Source: Amorphophallus konjac (lineage: Eukaryota; Streptophyta; Magnoliopsida; Alismatales; Araceae). Taken from it: 64,000 bases of DNA. The DNA lies in contig CM040124.1 in the NCBI GenBank assembly GCA_022559845.1, positions 68,285,491 through 68,349,490 on the forward strand, in the 5' to 3' direction. Positions 1 to 11,544 of the stretch are shown here, piece after piece. The translations under genes were made by a program, and so were the position numbers. The notes beneath the pieces were generated by a model. It was given only the letters and a program-made list of their open reading frames with translations. It did no database searches and was not told the origin of the DNA. How positions within the stretch are numbered: the stretch's first letter is position 1; every line of letters begins with the position of its first letter.

Positions 1-899
1 GGAATGCAAGATGAAAAATGACACTATGTACAAGAGAGCAGTTCAGATTTGAAGGACGAGCATGGGACATTATTCATCACAAGTGATTCATATACAAAGG
101 TGTAGAAATCATTTGGCATGCAATGGAAACCATTTATTGTCAAAAATAGTTAAGAACAAATTTTCAAAAGGTTTGAAATCAATCACAAGTCATTCAGGAG
201 TAGACATTTCCATTGCAGAACTCTTTACTTCAACAAGGATCAATTTTAGAAATTTTGAAGCAATTCATCATGAGCATGTTGTATGTTTCAATTAGAGATC
301 ACTCATTCAATAGAGAAAATCATTCATTTCAACTTGTTTAGCTAGTAAGACCCCCTTTGACAAAAACATGAATCTTAGAAAAATTCAGTGAAAGTGCAAT
401 GTTTCTCTCATGACATGGGGCTAGCTAACAAGGAGCAAATAGTAGCATCAGAAGAAGTCTTTCAAGGCCAAACAATCAATTTCTTCCAGTTCTGGTACAA
501 GGCGGAGAACTTTGGTCCAAAGACCAACTCACGCATAGTGAGAGTTTCCAGGTGAAGATAATCCACCTTTTCACTACTCAATATTTGATATACCAGATAC
601 TCAATTAAGCTTAAATGTGCTCAAGAAATCAGATTGAAGGATGTTCAAAGGTCAACATAAAATTCAAGATTTTCAGTTTCATTTAACCAATAAGCAGGTT
701 AATCACAGCAGAATGGAGGAGCAATCATTTCAGATATGTAGAAATAATACCTGTCATCAGAATAACATCACAAAGTCCCATAGACTAATGCATGAATTTT
801 TATTTCCATAGTAAGAGGGTGAATTACCTTAGAAGGCCTTCAAGCACCAAAATCACTAACCTCACGAAGGTTAGTATTTTAGATTTGCTTTCTTACCTT
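1..899. other. AT-rich non-coding DNA, unassigned
   Basis: No open frame here shows a recognisable domain. The stretch is AT-rich and lacks the LTR landmarks seen elsewhere (TG/CA ends, primer site, polypurine tract). It lies downstream, on the minus strand, of a copia reverse-transcriptase relic, so it may be decayed retroelement DNA, but I could not show this. Confidence 0.4.
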
Positions 900-911
900 T
901 GCCTTGAGAAT

Positions 912-1064
912 CCATTTTCTTCCGAGCCTTCCACCTATTGAACCCATTCTTGGTTAAAAGAGATGCACGCCTTTCATACCATGTCTTGGGTACTTGCTTC
1001 AACACGTACAAAACTTTCACCACCTTGTACTTGAGTCGATCCTGGAGGTTGTTCTACACAAAAT
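912..1064 (-). pseudogene. Ty1/copia reverse transcriptase relic
   Basis: Read on the minus strand, this short segment gives copia reverse-transcriptase motifs in order: EQPPG, then after a frame change YKVVKVLYVLKQVPKTWYER, then NGFNR. These match the family blocks VEQPPGF and KALYGLKQAPRAWYERL. Only about 50 codons survive; the catalytic YVDD block is absent. On its upstream side (minus-strand sense) the relic touches the end of the LTR that starts at 1065, with no primer-binding site between. This suggests the LTR inserted into an older copia pol, or that a deletion joined them. Identity as a copia relic is fairly secure; its parent element is unknown. Confidence 0.7.
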
Positions 1065-1297
1065 TGTTGTGTAGTGGACAGCGGATCTAGAGGGGAGGGG
1101 TGAATAGATCAGCCCCACTTTTCGCAATGTGGCCCTCTATATAGCTAGTTAAAATGAATTACAGCGGAATAGAAACTAGCTTCCAAGTGCGTTATGATTT
1201 GCTTAGCAAGATAAGTAAGATATATAACAATTCGATCCTAAGCATGCACCTAGAACGAATTAATCACACAAGCAAACCACACTAGACAGGATTTTAA

Positions 1298-1353
1298 GGT
1301 GGTTCGGACTGAATCCTCAGCCCTACGTCCACCCCTCACCAAAACCCGGTGAG
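1298..1353 (-). other. U5 multi-helix hairpin cassette (minus-strand LTR)
   Basis: On the minus strand: stem P1 CTCACC/GGTGAG, outer stem P2 GGTGG/CCACC, inner stem P3 GGGCTGA/TCAGTCC with one G-T wobble and loop GGAT. The same architecture with different stem bases occurs in the other copia LTRs. Confidence 0.65.
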
Positions 1354-1671
1354 ACTTCACTTGTGCAGCGCACAGAATCGTAAATCGGAAACCACCGATT
1401 GCCTTCCTACTCACCACCTAGTAGGGACGTCAACCGTAAATTGGAACACCCTCCAATTGCCTTCCTACTAACCACCGGTAGGGATGAATCACACTTTCAA
1501 TATTTAAACAATAATGAAAATGAAACAAATGTGAATGAACTAAGACAAGAGATTGAGTTATGAGTGAAAATGAATTGGCCTTGTATGGAATGTTGATCAG
1601 CAACAAGGCTCCTCTTGGCTTCAACTCAATCTTCTTGATTCACCCTTGATTGGATGAATGTTCTTCACGGA

Positions 1672-1693
1672 GTACTGTTCACGTGAACAGTAC
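1672..1693. repeat. 22-bp perfect palindrome centred on CACGTG
   Basis: A perfect 22-base palindrome with G-box core TTCACGTGAA. A second, nearly identical one lies at 2001-2022. The flanks (CTTGATT...TTGATTGGATGAA) are also repeated, so the two mark a duplication with a period near 330 bp in the LTR. Confidence 0.8.
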
Positions 1694-2000
1694 CTCTTCC
1701 TTCAATTCTTCTCTCTTGATCTTCTCTTTGAATTTCTTTGAATGAATGAAGGAGATGATGAAGCTACCTTGAATCTTGATTGCTTCTTTAGCTCCTAGGA
1801 GTTTGAATGCTTGAAAGATCACCTTGGATGAGCTTGAAAGAGCTTGAATGGATGTAGATGATTTCCCTTGAAGAACTTGAGACAAACCGGCTTCCTTGGA
1901 TCACTTTGATAGCCTTGCTTTGCTGTAATCTTCCTTGAGGTTTGCTGGCTTTGATTTGATCTTGATTCCCCTTTGATTGGATGAAGAACACCTTCACAAA

Positions 2001-2022
2001 CTACTGTTCACGTGAACAGTAG
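2001..2022. repeat. Second 22-bp palindrome centred on CACGTG
   Basis: A perfect 22-base palindrome differing from the one at 1672-1693 only at its outermost base pair, which is changed on both arms so the symmetry is kept. It sits about 100 bases from the minus-strand TATA box, on the transcribed side. Confidence 0.8.
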
Positions 2023-2118
2023 CTCGTCTCCAAGCTCTCTTGTAACCTCCCTTGCAGCCACCCTAGATCTCACAAGAAGCCCCTTGAAGCATTAGGGTTT
2101 CTAACCCTCTTACAAGAG

Positions 2119-2126
2119 TTTTATAG
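2119..2126 (-). promoter_or_regulatory. LTR TATA box (minus strand)
   Basis: The minus strand reads CTATAAAA. It lies between the presumed U3 (GTCGAC array) and the U5 hairpin cassette, the expected place for an LTR core promoter. Confidence 0.55.
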
Positions 2127-2267
2127 ACCTTGAATGGTCTATGGACACCCCCTAGACCAGATCCACAATTTGTGGGGGATTAGGTGTCTTTAGGATTAAA
2201 CAAATCAATGTTGAATGGCCCTTTTCGAAGTTGGAAACAAAGTCAACAATTGATGGCTCGGGGCTGG

Positions 2268-2455
2268 CGGTCGACCTAAGGTTCCTGGCGGTCGATCGCC
2301 ACTGAAACACCTGCAAACGGGCGATCCCTGGGAAATCCGGTCGACCGCCACTGGCTGGCGATCGACCGCCACTGAAAGACGTGCAGACTTGGGAGTCCCT
2401 GGCTGGGGCGGTCGACCGCCCCTGTGCTGGCGGTCGACCGCCAGCTGGGCAGGGC
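2268..2455. repeat. GTCGAC-centred palindrome array 1
   Basis: At least six copies of a dyad of the form GGCGGTCGACCGCC (some as GGCGATCGACCGCC or with one damaged arm), spaced irregularly and separated by CACTG or similar spacers. This GC-rich block stands out from its AT-rich surroundings. Confidence 0.8.
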
Positions 2456-2530
2456 TCGGGTCAGCCCGGTTCGGTCTGTTGGCCGCACCAACTCCGTCGC
2501 TTGAGTCCGTTAGCCACCCGTTCATGTCTG

Positions 2531-3118
2531 TGGCATCAACCTTGATTGTCTTGAAGTTTTATTACTGAGTCTTCATTTTAATACGACCGCACGCAGGTGA
2601 TTAACCACGACCGTATACACAAATGGTCACACACACAAAGTATTTTCAGGTTTGAAAGTAAACACAAGTAACAATATAAACTCAGATCAAAATAGAACTC
2701 ATGGCAACCATCTCAAAATAGCAACTAAAGGATGTAGAGATTGTTCCCCCTTTGATTTTCAAGACGAATAGAAATGGTAGCTTGAAGCTCCAGTCGGATG
2801 GTGATGATTTTGATATCTTCTTGATCGTCTCCTTGATCTGCTGCACTTTTCCTTCTTCTGCAATCTTCAAAACCTCTTGGATGAAGATCAAAACCCCTTG
2901 GCTTGAGCTCTTCTTTCCTTTCTTCCCTTTCTTCACCTACAAGATAGAAAATAATGAACACATTAGAGTTCCACTTGCTAAATTCGTAGCTTACACATAT
3001 GCCTATGTAGAAGACATGAAAAGACTATGATCACCCTTCTAGAACCATCCAAAAAGACCCCCAATAGGTCTATTATGAACCCAAGGGCAAAAGGGGGTTT
3101 ATGACTTCACAAATATAT
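2531..3118. other. Non-coding DNA between two U3-like blocks
   Basis: No recognisable gene. The minus strand has a purine tract AAAATCAAAGGGGGAACAA (2741-2759) resembling the polypurine tracts of the copia elements here, but no TG-type LTR start follows it. Confidence 0.35.
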
Positions 3119-3425
3119 TTTTATGACCTTTGAATGGTCCAAGGACAAGTCCCAGACCAGATCCACGTTTTGTGGATGATTGGGTGTCATTAGGATTAAA
3201 GAAATGCAATGAGAATGGCTCTTCTCGAAGTGGAGAACAAAGTCAACTTTTGTTGGCTCGGGGCTGGCGGTCGACCGGTGGCTTCTGGCGATCGACCGCT
3301 ACTGAGAGAACTGCTGCCCGTTGGTTTCTGGGATTTTCGGTCGACCGCTAGCTCCTGGCGGTCGACCGCTAGCTACAGTGTTTTTAGGTCAACCTAAACT
3401 GTCCTTTAGGTCGACCTAAACCTGC
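3119..3425 (-). repeat. Duplicate of the minus-strand U3 block with GTCGAC array 2
   Basis: This block repeats 2119-2455 with divergence: the same run of words from the CCTTTGAATGGTC region through AGACCAGATCCAC and GTCATTAGGATTAAA to GGCTCGGGGCTGGCGGTCGACC, followed by four to six GGTCGACC-type dyads, the last written AGGTCGACCT. The TATA box of the first copy is damaged here. It is a second, diverged copy of a U3 segment. Confidence 0.7.
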
Positions 3426-4161
3426 AGAAAAAATACAGAAAAAATAAAAACATTAGTAAACATGTATGAAAACATGCCCAATGATCCCAAGTGATGAATG
3501 CATGAAGTACATACATGAAATCATTAACAAGGAGGATGAAAACACTTGGAAAACTCAATCAACCATAACATAACATCAAGATCATATGGCTATCCAATTT
3601 GTGCAATAAGATAGCATCATTGAACCAAATTTCATATATTATGAGGATGCCATTCAACAAGGTGATTGGGTCTAATTTGCCAAGTGTATATGCAATGTGA
3701 GAACACATATCAACCATATATCCTATCAAGATCAAAAAACTCCAAATGGAAACCTACCATTTTCTCCCAAAAATATACACATGCAAGGTGCCAAGTTCTC
3801 ACCATGAATCTTGATACCTTTGCATATGGGATTGGCATTCCATTTTAAACCTGCATAAGAGAGTAAATGAAGTTAAGACAATGCAAGTTCAATCACTTCG
3901 ATGCCATTTACCACTTTCAACCAAGATTTTCATGAAGCCTTCATTTTGTGAATCCAAATGATCTATATATGCATCCCATTGACATCAAACATTCAACCAA
4001 AGATTATATACAAACCAAGGATCAAGACCATGTAATCGTTGCCATTTGCCATCTGAATCATGTAAGTTTAGTTATCATAACGTAATCACACATTAAGTTT
4101 AGTTATCATCAAAATCATAACAGTCATGAACAATAATCACAACAATCATCAAAACCATAAC
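3426..4161. other. AT-rich non-coding DNA
   Basis: Nothing recognisable. The last 80 bases are low-complexity (AATCATAACA-type words) and end abruptly where gypsy-1 pol homology begins, so the 5' part of gypsy-1 was lost at or near 4162. Confidence 0.4.
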
Positions 4162-6297
4162 TCAACAGAGGCAGTGAAGAATTGGGATAGGCCTTCTAAT
4201 GTAACTGAAGTTAGAAGTTTCCTAGGCCTAGCAGGTTATTACCGGAGGTTTATTAAGGATTTCTCCAAGCTTGCGGTGCCTTTGACAAGATTAACCCGCA
4301 AGGAGAATAAATTTGATTGGTCATAGGATTGCGAGAGAAGTTTTCAGACCTTGAAGGAGTGTTTAACTACTGCCCCTGTGTTGGCTTTACCATATGGAGA
4401 AGGAGGTTTTGTGGTATATACTGATACTTCAGGCATTGGTTTAGGTTGTATGCTCATGCAACACGGGAAAGTGATAGCCTATTCTTCCAGGCAGTTGAGG
4501 AAGCATGAAGAGAACTATCCTGTTCATGATTTGGAACTTACAGCTGTGGTGTTTGCCTTGAAAATATGGAGGCACTACTTGTATAGAGAGACACTTACGG
4601 TGTTCTCAAATCATAAGAGTCTGAAGTATTTATTTTCTCAGAAAGAACTCAATATGAGGCAGAGGAGATGGCTGGAGTATTTAAAAGACTTTGACTTCTC
4701 CATTGAGTATCATCTTGAAAAGGGAAATGTAGTAGCAGATGCTTTGAGTCGCAAGCCAATAGCTAAATTGTCGCATCTCATGTTGCAAGAATGGAGACTG
4801 TTGGAACAGTTAGTTAGTTTGGATCTCAATATTGACAAGGATCGGGTTACGATCACTCAGGTTCAACTCAGACCAGAATTGTTAATGGAAATCAAGTCCT
4901 TGTAAGATAATGACCCAGAGTTGGTAGAGATCAAGGAGAGTTTGAGTAACAGACATGATTTCATGGTAGCTGATGATGGCAGATTGTTGTTTCAAGGAAG
5001 GACCTGTGTACCTGATGTAGCTGAAATAAAGAATAAGATTCTCGAAGAAGCTCATAGATCCAGATACCCTATTCATTCGGGAGGTACTAAGATGTTTAAG
5101 GATTTGAAAAGATCTTTTTGGTGGTCGAATATGAAGAAGGAAATTACAGAATTCGTGAGTAGATGTTTGGTATGTCAGCAAGTCAAGGCTGAGCATTTCA
5201 GACCTGTAGAGAAATTGAGACCACTTGATATACCCCAATGGAAGTGGGAGAGTATTGGCATGGATTTTATTATGGGTCTCCCTAGGACTCGTAGTGGATT
5301 TGATGCAATATGGGTTATTGTGGACAGATTGACTAAGTCTGCTCATTTCTTGTCCATTAAGTCTAAGTGGACAGTTGACGTCTTAGCTGCTTTGTATATA
5401 AAGGAAGTTGTAAGACTCCATGGTATTCCAGTCAGCATCGTGTCTGATAGAGACCCCAGATTCACCTCACATTTTTGGAAAGGATTGCAAGAATCTTTGG
5501 GAACCCGCCTGAATTTCAGTACTGCTTTTCATCTACAAACAGACGGACATACTGAAAGAACTAACCAGATAGTGGAGGATATGCTTAGAGCCTGCATGAT
5601 TGATTTTGGAGGTGGTTGGAGTGATCACTTGGCATTGATTGAATTCGCCTATAATAACAGTTATCAGTCCAACATTCAGATGGCTCTGTTTGAAGCTTTA
5701 TATGGAAGAAGTTGTCGATCTCCATTATGTTGGGATGAGGTAGGTGAGAAGCAATGGCTGGGACTAGATCTCATTTCTAAATCATCCAAGAATATCCGTA
5801 TTATCAGAGATCGATTGCTAGTAGCACAATCAAGACCGAAGAGTTATGCCGACAACAGAAGGAGAGCCTTGGAATTTCAGGTTGGTGAGCATGTGTTTTT
5901 GAAGGTTTCTCCCATGAGAGGAATTCGCAGGTTTGGCATTCAAGGCAAGCTGAGTCCAAGATATGTTGGTCCATTCGAGATTCTGGAAAGAGTGGGGGAG
6001 GTTGCTTACCGTTTAGCACAACCGCCTCAGTTATCGGGAGTACATAATGTCTTCCATGTGTCTATGCTGCGGAAATATGTATATGACCCCACTCATGTCA
6101 TTCAACATGCGAATATAGAGATGAAGGAAGATTTGACTTATGAAGAAATACCCATCAAGATTTTGGATCGTAAGCAGTAGCAACTCAGGAATCGTTCCAT
6201 ACCCATGGTTAAAGTGCAGTGGAGTCGGCGTGGAACTGAAGAGGCTACTTGGGAGTCAGAAGATATCATGCGGAAGCAGTATCCCGACTTATTCTAG
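4162..6297 (+). pseudogene. gypsy-1 pol remnant: RT end, RNase H, integrase, chromodomain-like tail
   Basis: A single frame runs from the reverse-transcriptase thumb ([18 protein letters not shown]) through RNase H, the HHCC integrase zinc finger, the integrase core ([28 protein letters not shown]) and a chromodomain-like tail (EEATWESEDIM). Three in-frame stops break it: TAG at 4324-4326, TAA at 4903-4905, TAG at 6178-6180; the natural end is TAG at 6295-6297. The RNase H aspartate of the SDHKSL block is asparagine (SNHKSL). Gag, protease and most of RT are missing. Domain order RT-RH-INT with this tail is typical of plant Ty3/gypsy chromoviruses, probably Tekay/Del-like. It cannot be autonomous. 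It is close to gypsy-3 pol in sequence. Confidence 0.92.
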
Positions 6298-6358
6298 GTG
6301 AGTTATCTCGTTCCTTGTCTTCCGTAAGTGCAGTGAATTTGGAGGATCAAATTCTTTT

Positions 6359-6371
6359 AAGTGGGGGAGGG
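6359..6371 (+). other. gypsy-1 polypurine tract
   Basis: AAGTGGGGGAGGG lies directly before the LTR start TGTAGTACCCC, where plus-strand DNA synthesis is primed in this family. gypsy-3 has the identical tract at 53601-53613. Confidence 0.9.
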
Positions 6372-9300
6372 TGTAGTACCCCGATTTATTAAAGAATAAA
6401 ATTTTGAGAAAATTAATAAGAAATTCCTTAAGAAATAGGTTAAGTAAAGTTTCGACCATTTTATAAAAATCAAAAAAAATTAGAATCTTGTAGAGGATGA
6501 AACGTTAAGTAAAATTATCTTCTACGACCAGCCCGAATAAAATTCGTAAACAAACCGAATTAACAGATTAAGGCCCAAAATCACACTTAGCCTAATCGGA
6601 CCTTAAAACGTAAAATTCGAGCCCAATACTAAACCAATTAAGCTAAAACCAGATGCAAATGAACGGTAAGGATTAACTCTTCGTTTCCCCTCTAATTAAT
6701 CTCCGAAACCCTAACCCTAGGTGGAGTATTTGGTGACGAAATGGCGGATTGACTTGGTCTCGCGCGAATCTCGCACGTCCGTGGTGCAAGGACTCTATCT
6801 TCGCGATTAGGACTCCCTAGACCCAATTGAACCTAGAAAAATGATCCTTAGCCACCCTAGAAATGTTTAGAAGTTGTGGCGGCCGGAGAGGAGCTCGATC
6901 GAGGGAGGATTTCGATGATCATCGGCGGTGTGTACCTAGCGCAATCGGCTTCCCTCTTCTTCCTTCATCCTTCGTTTAAGGTAGGTGATAGCAAGCCAAA
7001 CCCTAACTATTATATATCAATAGAAGCGTTGTCCTGTCCTATTTCCATAGATCTAGAAAGCCCTAAATTTCATCTAGTATACTGCTAAGATTTTGAGTTT
7101 TAGTGGAAGCATGCTAGAACTAGGGTTAACTATGTTCCATCTCGATTTAAGTAGGGATTTCAGGCACTAAACATTAAATTGATCATGCTATCTTGTATAA
7201 CTTTTCATGCTCGTTCTATTGATAGTAAAAGCCCTAATTTCCATACTCTATATTGTTCGTATTTAGTTATTTTTGCTAACCCTAGCCAACCCCGTCGGAG
7301 ACGGGCAAGGTGAAGGGGCGGCGGACTGATCTGACTTGCGCGGCCTCTCGATAGATAGCCCATATTCTATAGGCGGCTTGTTCTCGACCATCCATATGTT
7401 TTACCTTCGATCGGTGTTGTAGATTGCGCTGTGTAACCCTAACCGCCCTTTCCTTTAAGCGGCCAGTCCCAGACCGTGCACTGTTCCCAGTGGCACATTA
7501 CAGACCGTTCATCACCAGTAGGCCTTAGGACCTGAGAGGGTGTGAACGGTCTGTCGTGCGACCGCCGAGGCCAGTGAGCGGTTCTGCACAAACCGCCCAA
7601 CTATACAGAACTGCTTATTTTCATTTTAGCATGATTTATCTTAGTAAATTTATGGTTAATGATAAGTTAGCAATCCACATGACAACTGGAACTTATGGAA
7701 GTAAACAATCAGGAATTTTGCTAATTGTTTTCAACTTGATCTTGATTCATCATGGCCTTGACTTGTTTCAATATGTTAAATTCAAACATGATTTCATAAA
7801 ACTATTAGGATTGTTTGATAGTCGTTCTACTCCGGTAGGATTGACTGACCGCTATACTTGGTTTTCGATGGTTTGATAACCTCATTTCCTTGTAATGGTT
7901 GGGACTCTCTGCCAGATATTCCTTCCGTCGGACTAGGACCTTCATTACAGGACCTCTGTAAGCCCCCGCGAGCCTGGGATTCCCACTAGGACGCCGGGCA
8001 GGTTGTACCACCAAAACATGAACTTGTTACATGGCCGAACCGCTTGAATTACGGTACTGTGAGTCACAGCTCAATGTGGACTGACTGAGTTTTGAACGGT
8101 TAGAATCGAATCGTTTAACTCAATAGGCGGCCCATTATGAACCGTGCATTTCTGGCCGACTGCCACTTACATTGGTCGATTAACCTTGTCCTATCTTTGA
8201 CCAAATCATGTTGGATCGACCCAATAAGCCCTAGGTTGACCAGTGGAGAGTGGGCTGGACCCTGGTTCAGTTCTGCCCCACTTATGGCGGCCCGGAGCCC
8301 ATTTTTGGGTGGATTTCTAGTCTTCTAGTTAGGCCCAGTTGAGCGGTCTGATTAAAACCGTCCATATATGAGAGCGGGTCTTATTGGACCGTTCATCCAT
8401 TGAGCAGCCCTGTAAGGACCGTTTACCTTGTTCTTGGGCTTCCAGCTCTTCTAGCCATGAGCGGCCCATTATTGACCGTCCTTTCATCTGAGCGGCCCAA
8501 AATGGACCGTGTAACTTCTGGAAATGTTTTCCGTGGTTATTGTGTTTGAATTCACAGACCTGATTGGTTCTTGATAATTCAAACTTTCTGGTCAAAATAT
8601 CTCTTCACTTACCCTTGGAAATCTCCGAGGTAAGTTCTACACTTGAAATTATTGGCCATTTAACTTGATTTAAGTCTAGACATAACATGGGTCTCGGATC
8701 CATTAAATCAATGCCAACGCATCATAAGGGCCCGGTTTGGTCCTAGGAGGAGTGCCCGAAAAGTACTTGTGCCCCGGGGAGTTTGAATGACATGGTGAGG
8801 CATTGCACCGAGTGCATGGCTAGCGTGATGTCTACGACAATAATCTATTACTTGAATCTTTTCTTGACTTGGTTAGTTCCTGCTTGTTGGCCAATTTCCA
8901 GTTATATCATGGTCTTGCCTTCTCTTTATATTATTGTTTCATCATATCATCATTTTGTTTCGTTACTTATTTTATCGCATATAATTGCAATCAATTTGTT
9001 AATCACTTAAACTTGCCTGTTATTACTTATTGAGCGTTCGCTCACCCAGTTGTTCCCCCTTTTCAGGTAGCTCAGGTGAGGATTCACAGACTGATGGGGA
9101 TGGGCAAGAGTGAAGGCTATGGAGCGAACCAGTTAGAAGCCTGTGGAGCCAATCATAGTTGTTTGTGTCTAATTTATGTTTTAGAATGTGTGGTGGAAGA
9201 ATTGTAATTCGAAGTCAGCAATTGTAATAGTGTCAAGTGGATGTTAAGTTGAAAGTTTGTTTCAGTGGGTTATGTGATTGGAACATGGATTATTTAAGTG

Positions 9301-9438
9301 TTATTTAGTGAATGAAGTTATTTTCTGTTCATGGTGTTTGTGTTGACCCTTAGCGTTAGCATATCATGTCGGTAAATCAACATATTAATATTAATTGTTT
9401 CTACTGTCAGTCCCAATATTTCGCGTCGGGGCGTGACA
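6372..9438 (+). mobile_element. gypsy-1 3' LTR (about 3.07 kb)
   Basis: It starts TGTAGTACCCC after the polypurine tract and ends GGGGCGTGACA; the next bases are pol sequence of another gypsy element, which fixes the end. It is a diverged relative of the gypsy-3 LTRs: both hold the phrase CGCGAGCCTGGGATTCCCAC and similar ends. Several dyads of the form GCGGYC...RACCGT occur (clearest at 8100-8155 and 8340-8510). Short open frames inside have no recognisable product. No matching 5' LTR lies in the window. Confidence 0.85.
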
Positions 9439-10075
9439 GGTGGATTGTTGCTCGAAGAAGGTTTATTTCCGACGACTTCATGGACCTACCTTCTATTTCC
9501 AAGGTATTAGGTCTTCCTCTTCCCGCTTTCTTATTTTGGCTATTAGGGCTCGTCGTTTGCTTGATGCGGGTTGTCAGGGTTTCCTCGCTTCTGTGGTCGT
9601 GGTAGACCAGTTGGAGTCGGATGTGGAGAACATTCCAGTGGTGTGCGAGTTTCTGGATATTTTTTTCGAGGACCTACCTGGATTACCTCCCCAGCGGGAG
9701 ATTAATTTTGTGATCGAGATTGTGCCTGGTATGGGACCTTTGTCGATGGCTCCTTACCGTATGGCTCCCGCTGAGTTGAGAGAGTTGAGGGCACAGTTGC
9801 AGGAGTTGCTCGCCAAGGGGTACATTCATCCTAGCTTTTCCCCTTGGGGTGCGCCAATGTTGTTTGTGAAGAAGAAGGATGGTAGTGTGAGGTTGTGCAT
9901 TGACTACCGGCAGCTAAATGAGGTGACCGTCAAGAATAAGTATCCGTTGCCACGAATTGATGATTTGTTCGACTAGCTTCAGTTTGCTCGAGTGTTCTCA
10001 CGGATTGATTGCGGTCCCGTTATTATCAGTTACGGATTCAAGAGTCTAACGCGGATTGATTGCGGTCCCGTTATT
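9439..10075 (+). pseudogene. gypsy pol fragment (linker and RT N-terminus)
   Basis: The fragment encodes the protease-RT linker ([17 protein letters not shown]) and the RT N-terminus ([41 protein letters not shown]), then TAG at 9976-9978 where the sister copy in gypsy-2 has CAG. It is close to gypsy-2 at 23680-24290. Its left edge is the gypsy-1 LTR end, so gypsy-1 appears to have inserted into it. Its right edge stops within RT at a local duplication (GGATTGATTGCGGTCCCG occurs twice, 49 bases apart) and joins copia-2 at about 10076. The RT catalytic block is absent. Confidence 0.85.
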
Positions 10076-11139
10076 TAGTGTGCTTATTGCTTGATCACTC
10101 TACTTTGATTGTATTGACATAAATTGACTCATAGTGTTGCCATCATCAAAAAGGGGGAGATTATTGTACTCCTACAATTTTGATGATGCCTCACACTATA
10201 AGTCAATCTTGATAATCTATATCAATACATTCCACTTATTCATTTTTTCAGATACTGCATTCTCTAGTTCTACTCAGATAGTCCGTGCATACTTAGTACA
10301 TCCTGCATTGCGTCCGTGCATATGCTGCTTTTTCAACTGAGTAGAGTCTGTGCATGTAAGCATCTAGTCAGTGCAATCTTAATTGCTGCACGCGACTAAG
10401 TCGCCGCATTGTCTGTTCATGCATTAGTCAAGTCGGTGCAATTCTCGCACCGTGCACATAAAGTCCACACACATTTAAAGTCTGTGCACTCTTTCTTGCC
10501 TAGTCCGTGCATAAGAAGCTATAGGTATAACCTCGGTGCAAGCTTTGGCTCGCACTGGTCGGTGCATACTCTGCACGCATCAAGTCAGTGCATTTGATGT
10601 CTGCACACACATACGAGGTCGGTGCAAATGTCTTTTATGCATGATCAACGTCGGTGCAATTTCTTGTCTTAGGCATGATTTTAGTCTGTGCACTGTTCCA
10701 GTCCTAAGTAATTATGTCGTGCATGTTTGTGTTACGAAGCATTTTAAGTCTGTGCAAGTCTTACATTATCTTACACATATTAAGTCGGTGCAGGGTTCAT
10801 TTTGTGCTAAATAGGTCAATGCACATCCTTTTGTCTTGCATATCTTCTATTATGCACATCACAGTCTGTGCAGTCTTTCTTGTAGAAGGCATGTTAGTGT
10901 CCGTGCTTTGTTTTGTCTTGTGCAATAATACCCGTGCAATCTTTGCATTGGGTTGTATAAGGTCGGTGCAATCTTTGTTCATGCACGCACGTAAGGCCTG
11001 TGCATGTCTTGGCTTATGCTCAATCAAGGTCTGTGCATGCTCGTGATCAGTGTAGGTTCCACTAATGTCTTCTCTTGCTTGGCAGGTCTGTCACCTGGTC
11101 GAGCAGGTGTTCGGCGAACCCAAAACCAGTGAGGGTACT

Positions 11140-11294
11140 CCATGTGGAAGTCAATGTACCAAGTCTAAGGGCTCCTGATCCGAGGGAACAAAGAGAAAGG
11201 ATGATCCTGCCACGTGGAATCGAAAAGGGATCAGCTCTGCCAGAAGGAATGGGCGGGAATCGTGTTAACCACACGCCTCCTTCTAGCTATAAAA
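11140..11294 (+). promoter_or_regulatory. copia-2 5' LTR promoter: G-boxes and TATA box
   Basis: CCATGTGG at 11140-11147 (CCACGTGG in the 3' LTR), CCACGTGG at 11210-11217, and TATAAAA at 11288-11294. G-box plus TATA is a known plant promoter arrangement; the same layout recurs in the other copia LTRs here. Confidence 0.7.
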
Positions 11295-11544
11295 GAGGTC
11301 GAAGGCTGCAAGAGAAAGCTGCTGAAGAATAGAAAAATAAAGAGAGCATCTGCAGCCACTGAAGGATTTCCCTATACGAGAGAAGAGCCTGAAGTGTTTG
11401 AGTGATCATTGTTGGGTTTTAGAGCTTGGAAGATTGCTACTCTGGAAGCTACATTTTTGATGTTTTGAGTGATTGATTTCTTCTCATTTCTTCATTTTCA
11501 AGTTGTTTCTCCAATTTCTTGTATACTATCTTGTTACCCGCTAA

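Larger units (their letters stand above)
1065..2530 (-). mobile_element. Minus-strand copia (SIRE-like) LTR, outer boundary unresolved
   Basis: The reverse complement shows the hallmarks of the other copia LTRs here: an end in CAACA, the phrase GATCTATTCACCCCTCC just before that end, and the U5 cassette GGGTGGACGTA...CGAACCACC. A TATA box lies at 2119-2126 (minus) and a GTCGAC palindrome array upstream of it. No tRNA-Met primer site follows the CAACA end, so this may be a solo LTR or half of a broken element. The U3 boundary could not be fixed; a second copy of the TATA-proximal U3 block at 3119-3425 suggests U3 was duplicated or extends farther. LTR identity is well supported; limits are approximate at the high-coordinate end. 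Confidence 0.72.

Noticed and set aside
885..900. Minus-strand CAAAGGTAAG as a splice donor of a host gene containing the RT motifs
   Set aside because: Only one short exon-like piece is visible, with retroelement motifs and a broken frame; no further exons were found.
2205..2525. Pro/Arg-rich frame of 106 residues on the minus strand
   Set aside because: It is a translation of the GTCGAC palindrome array.
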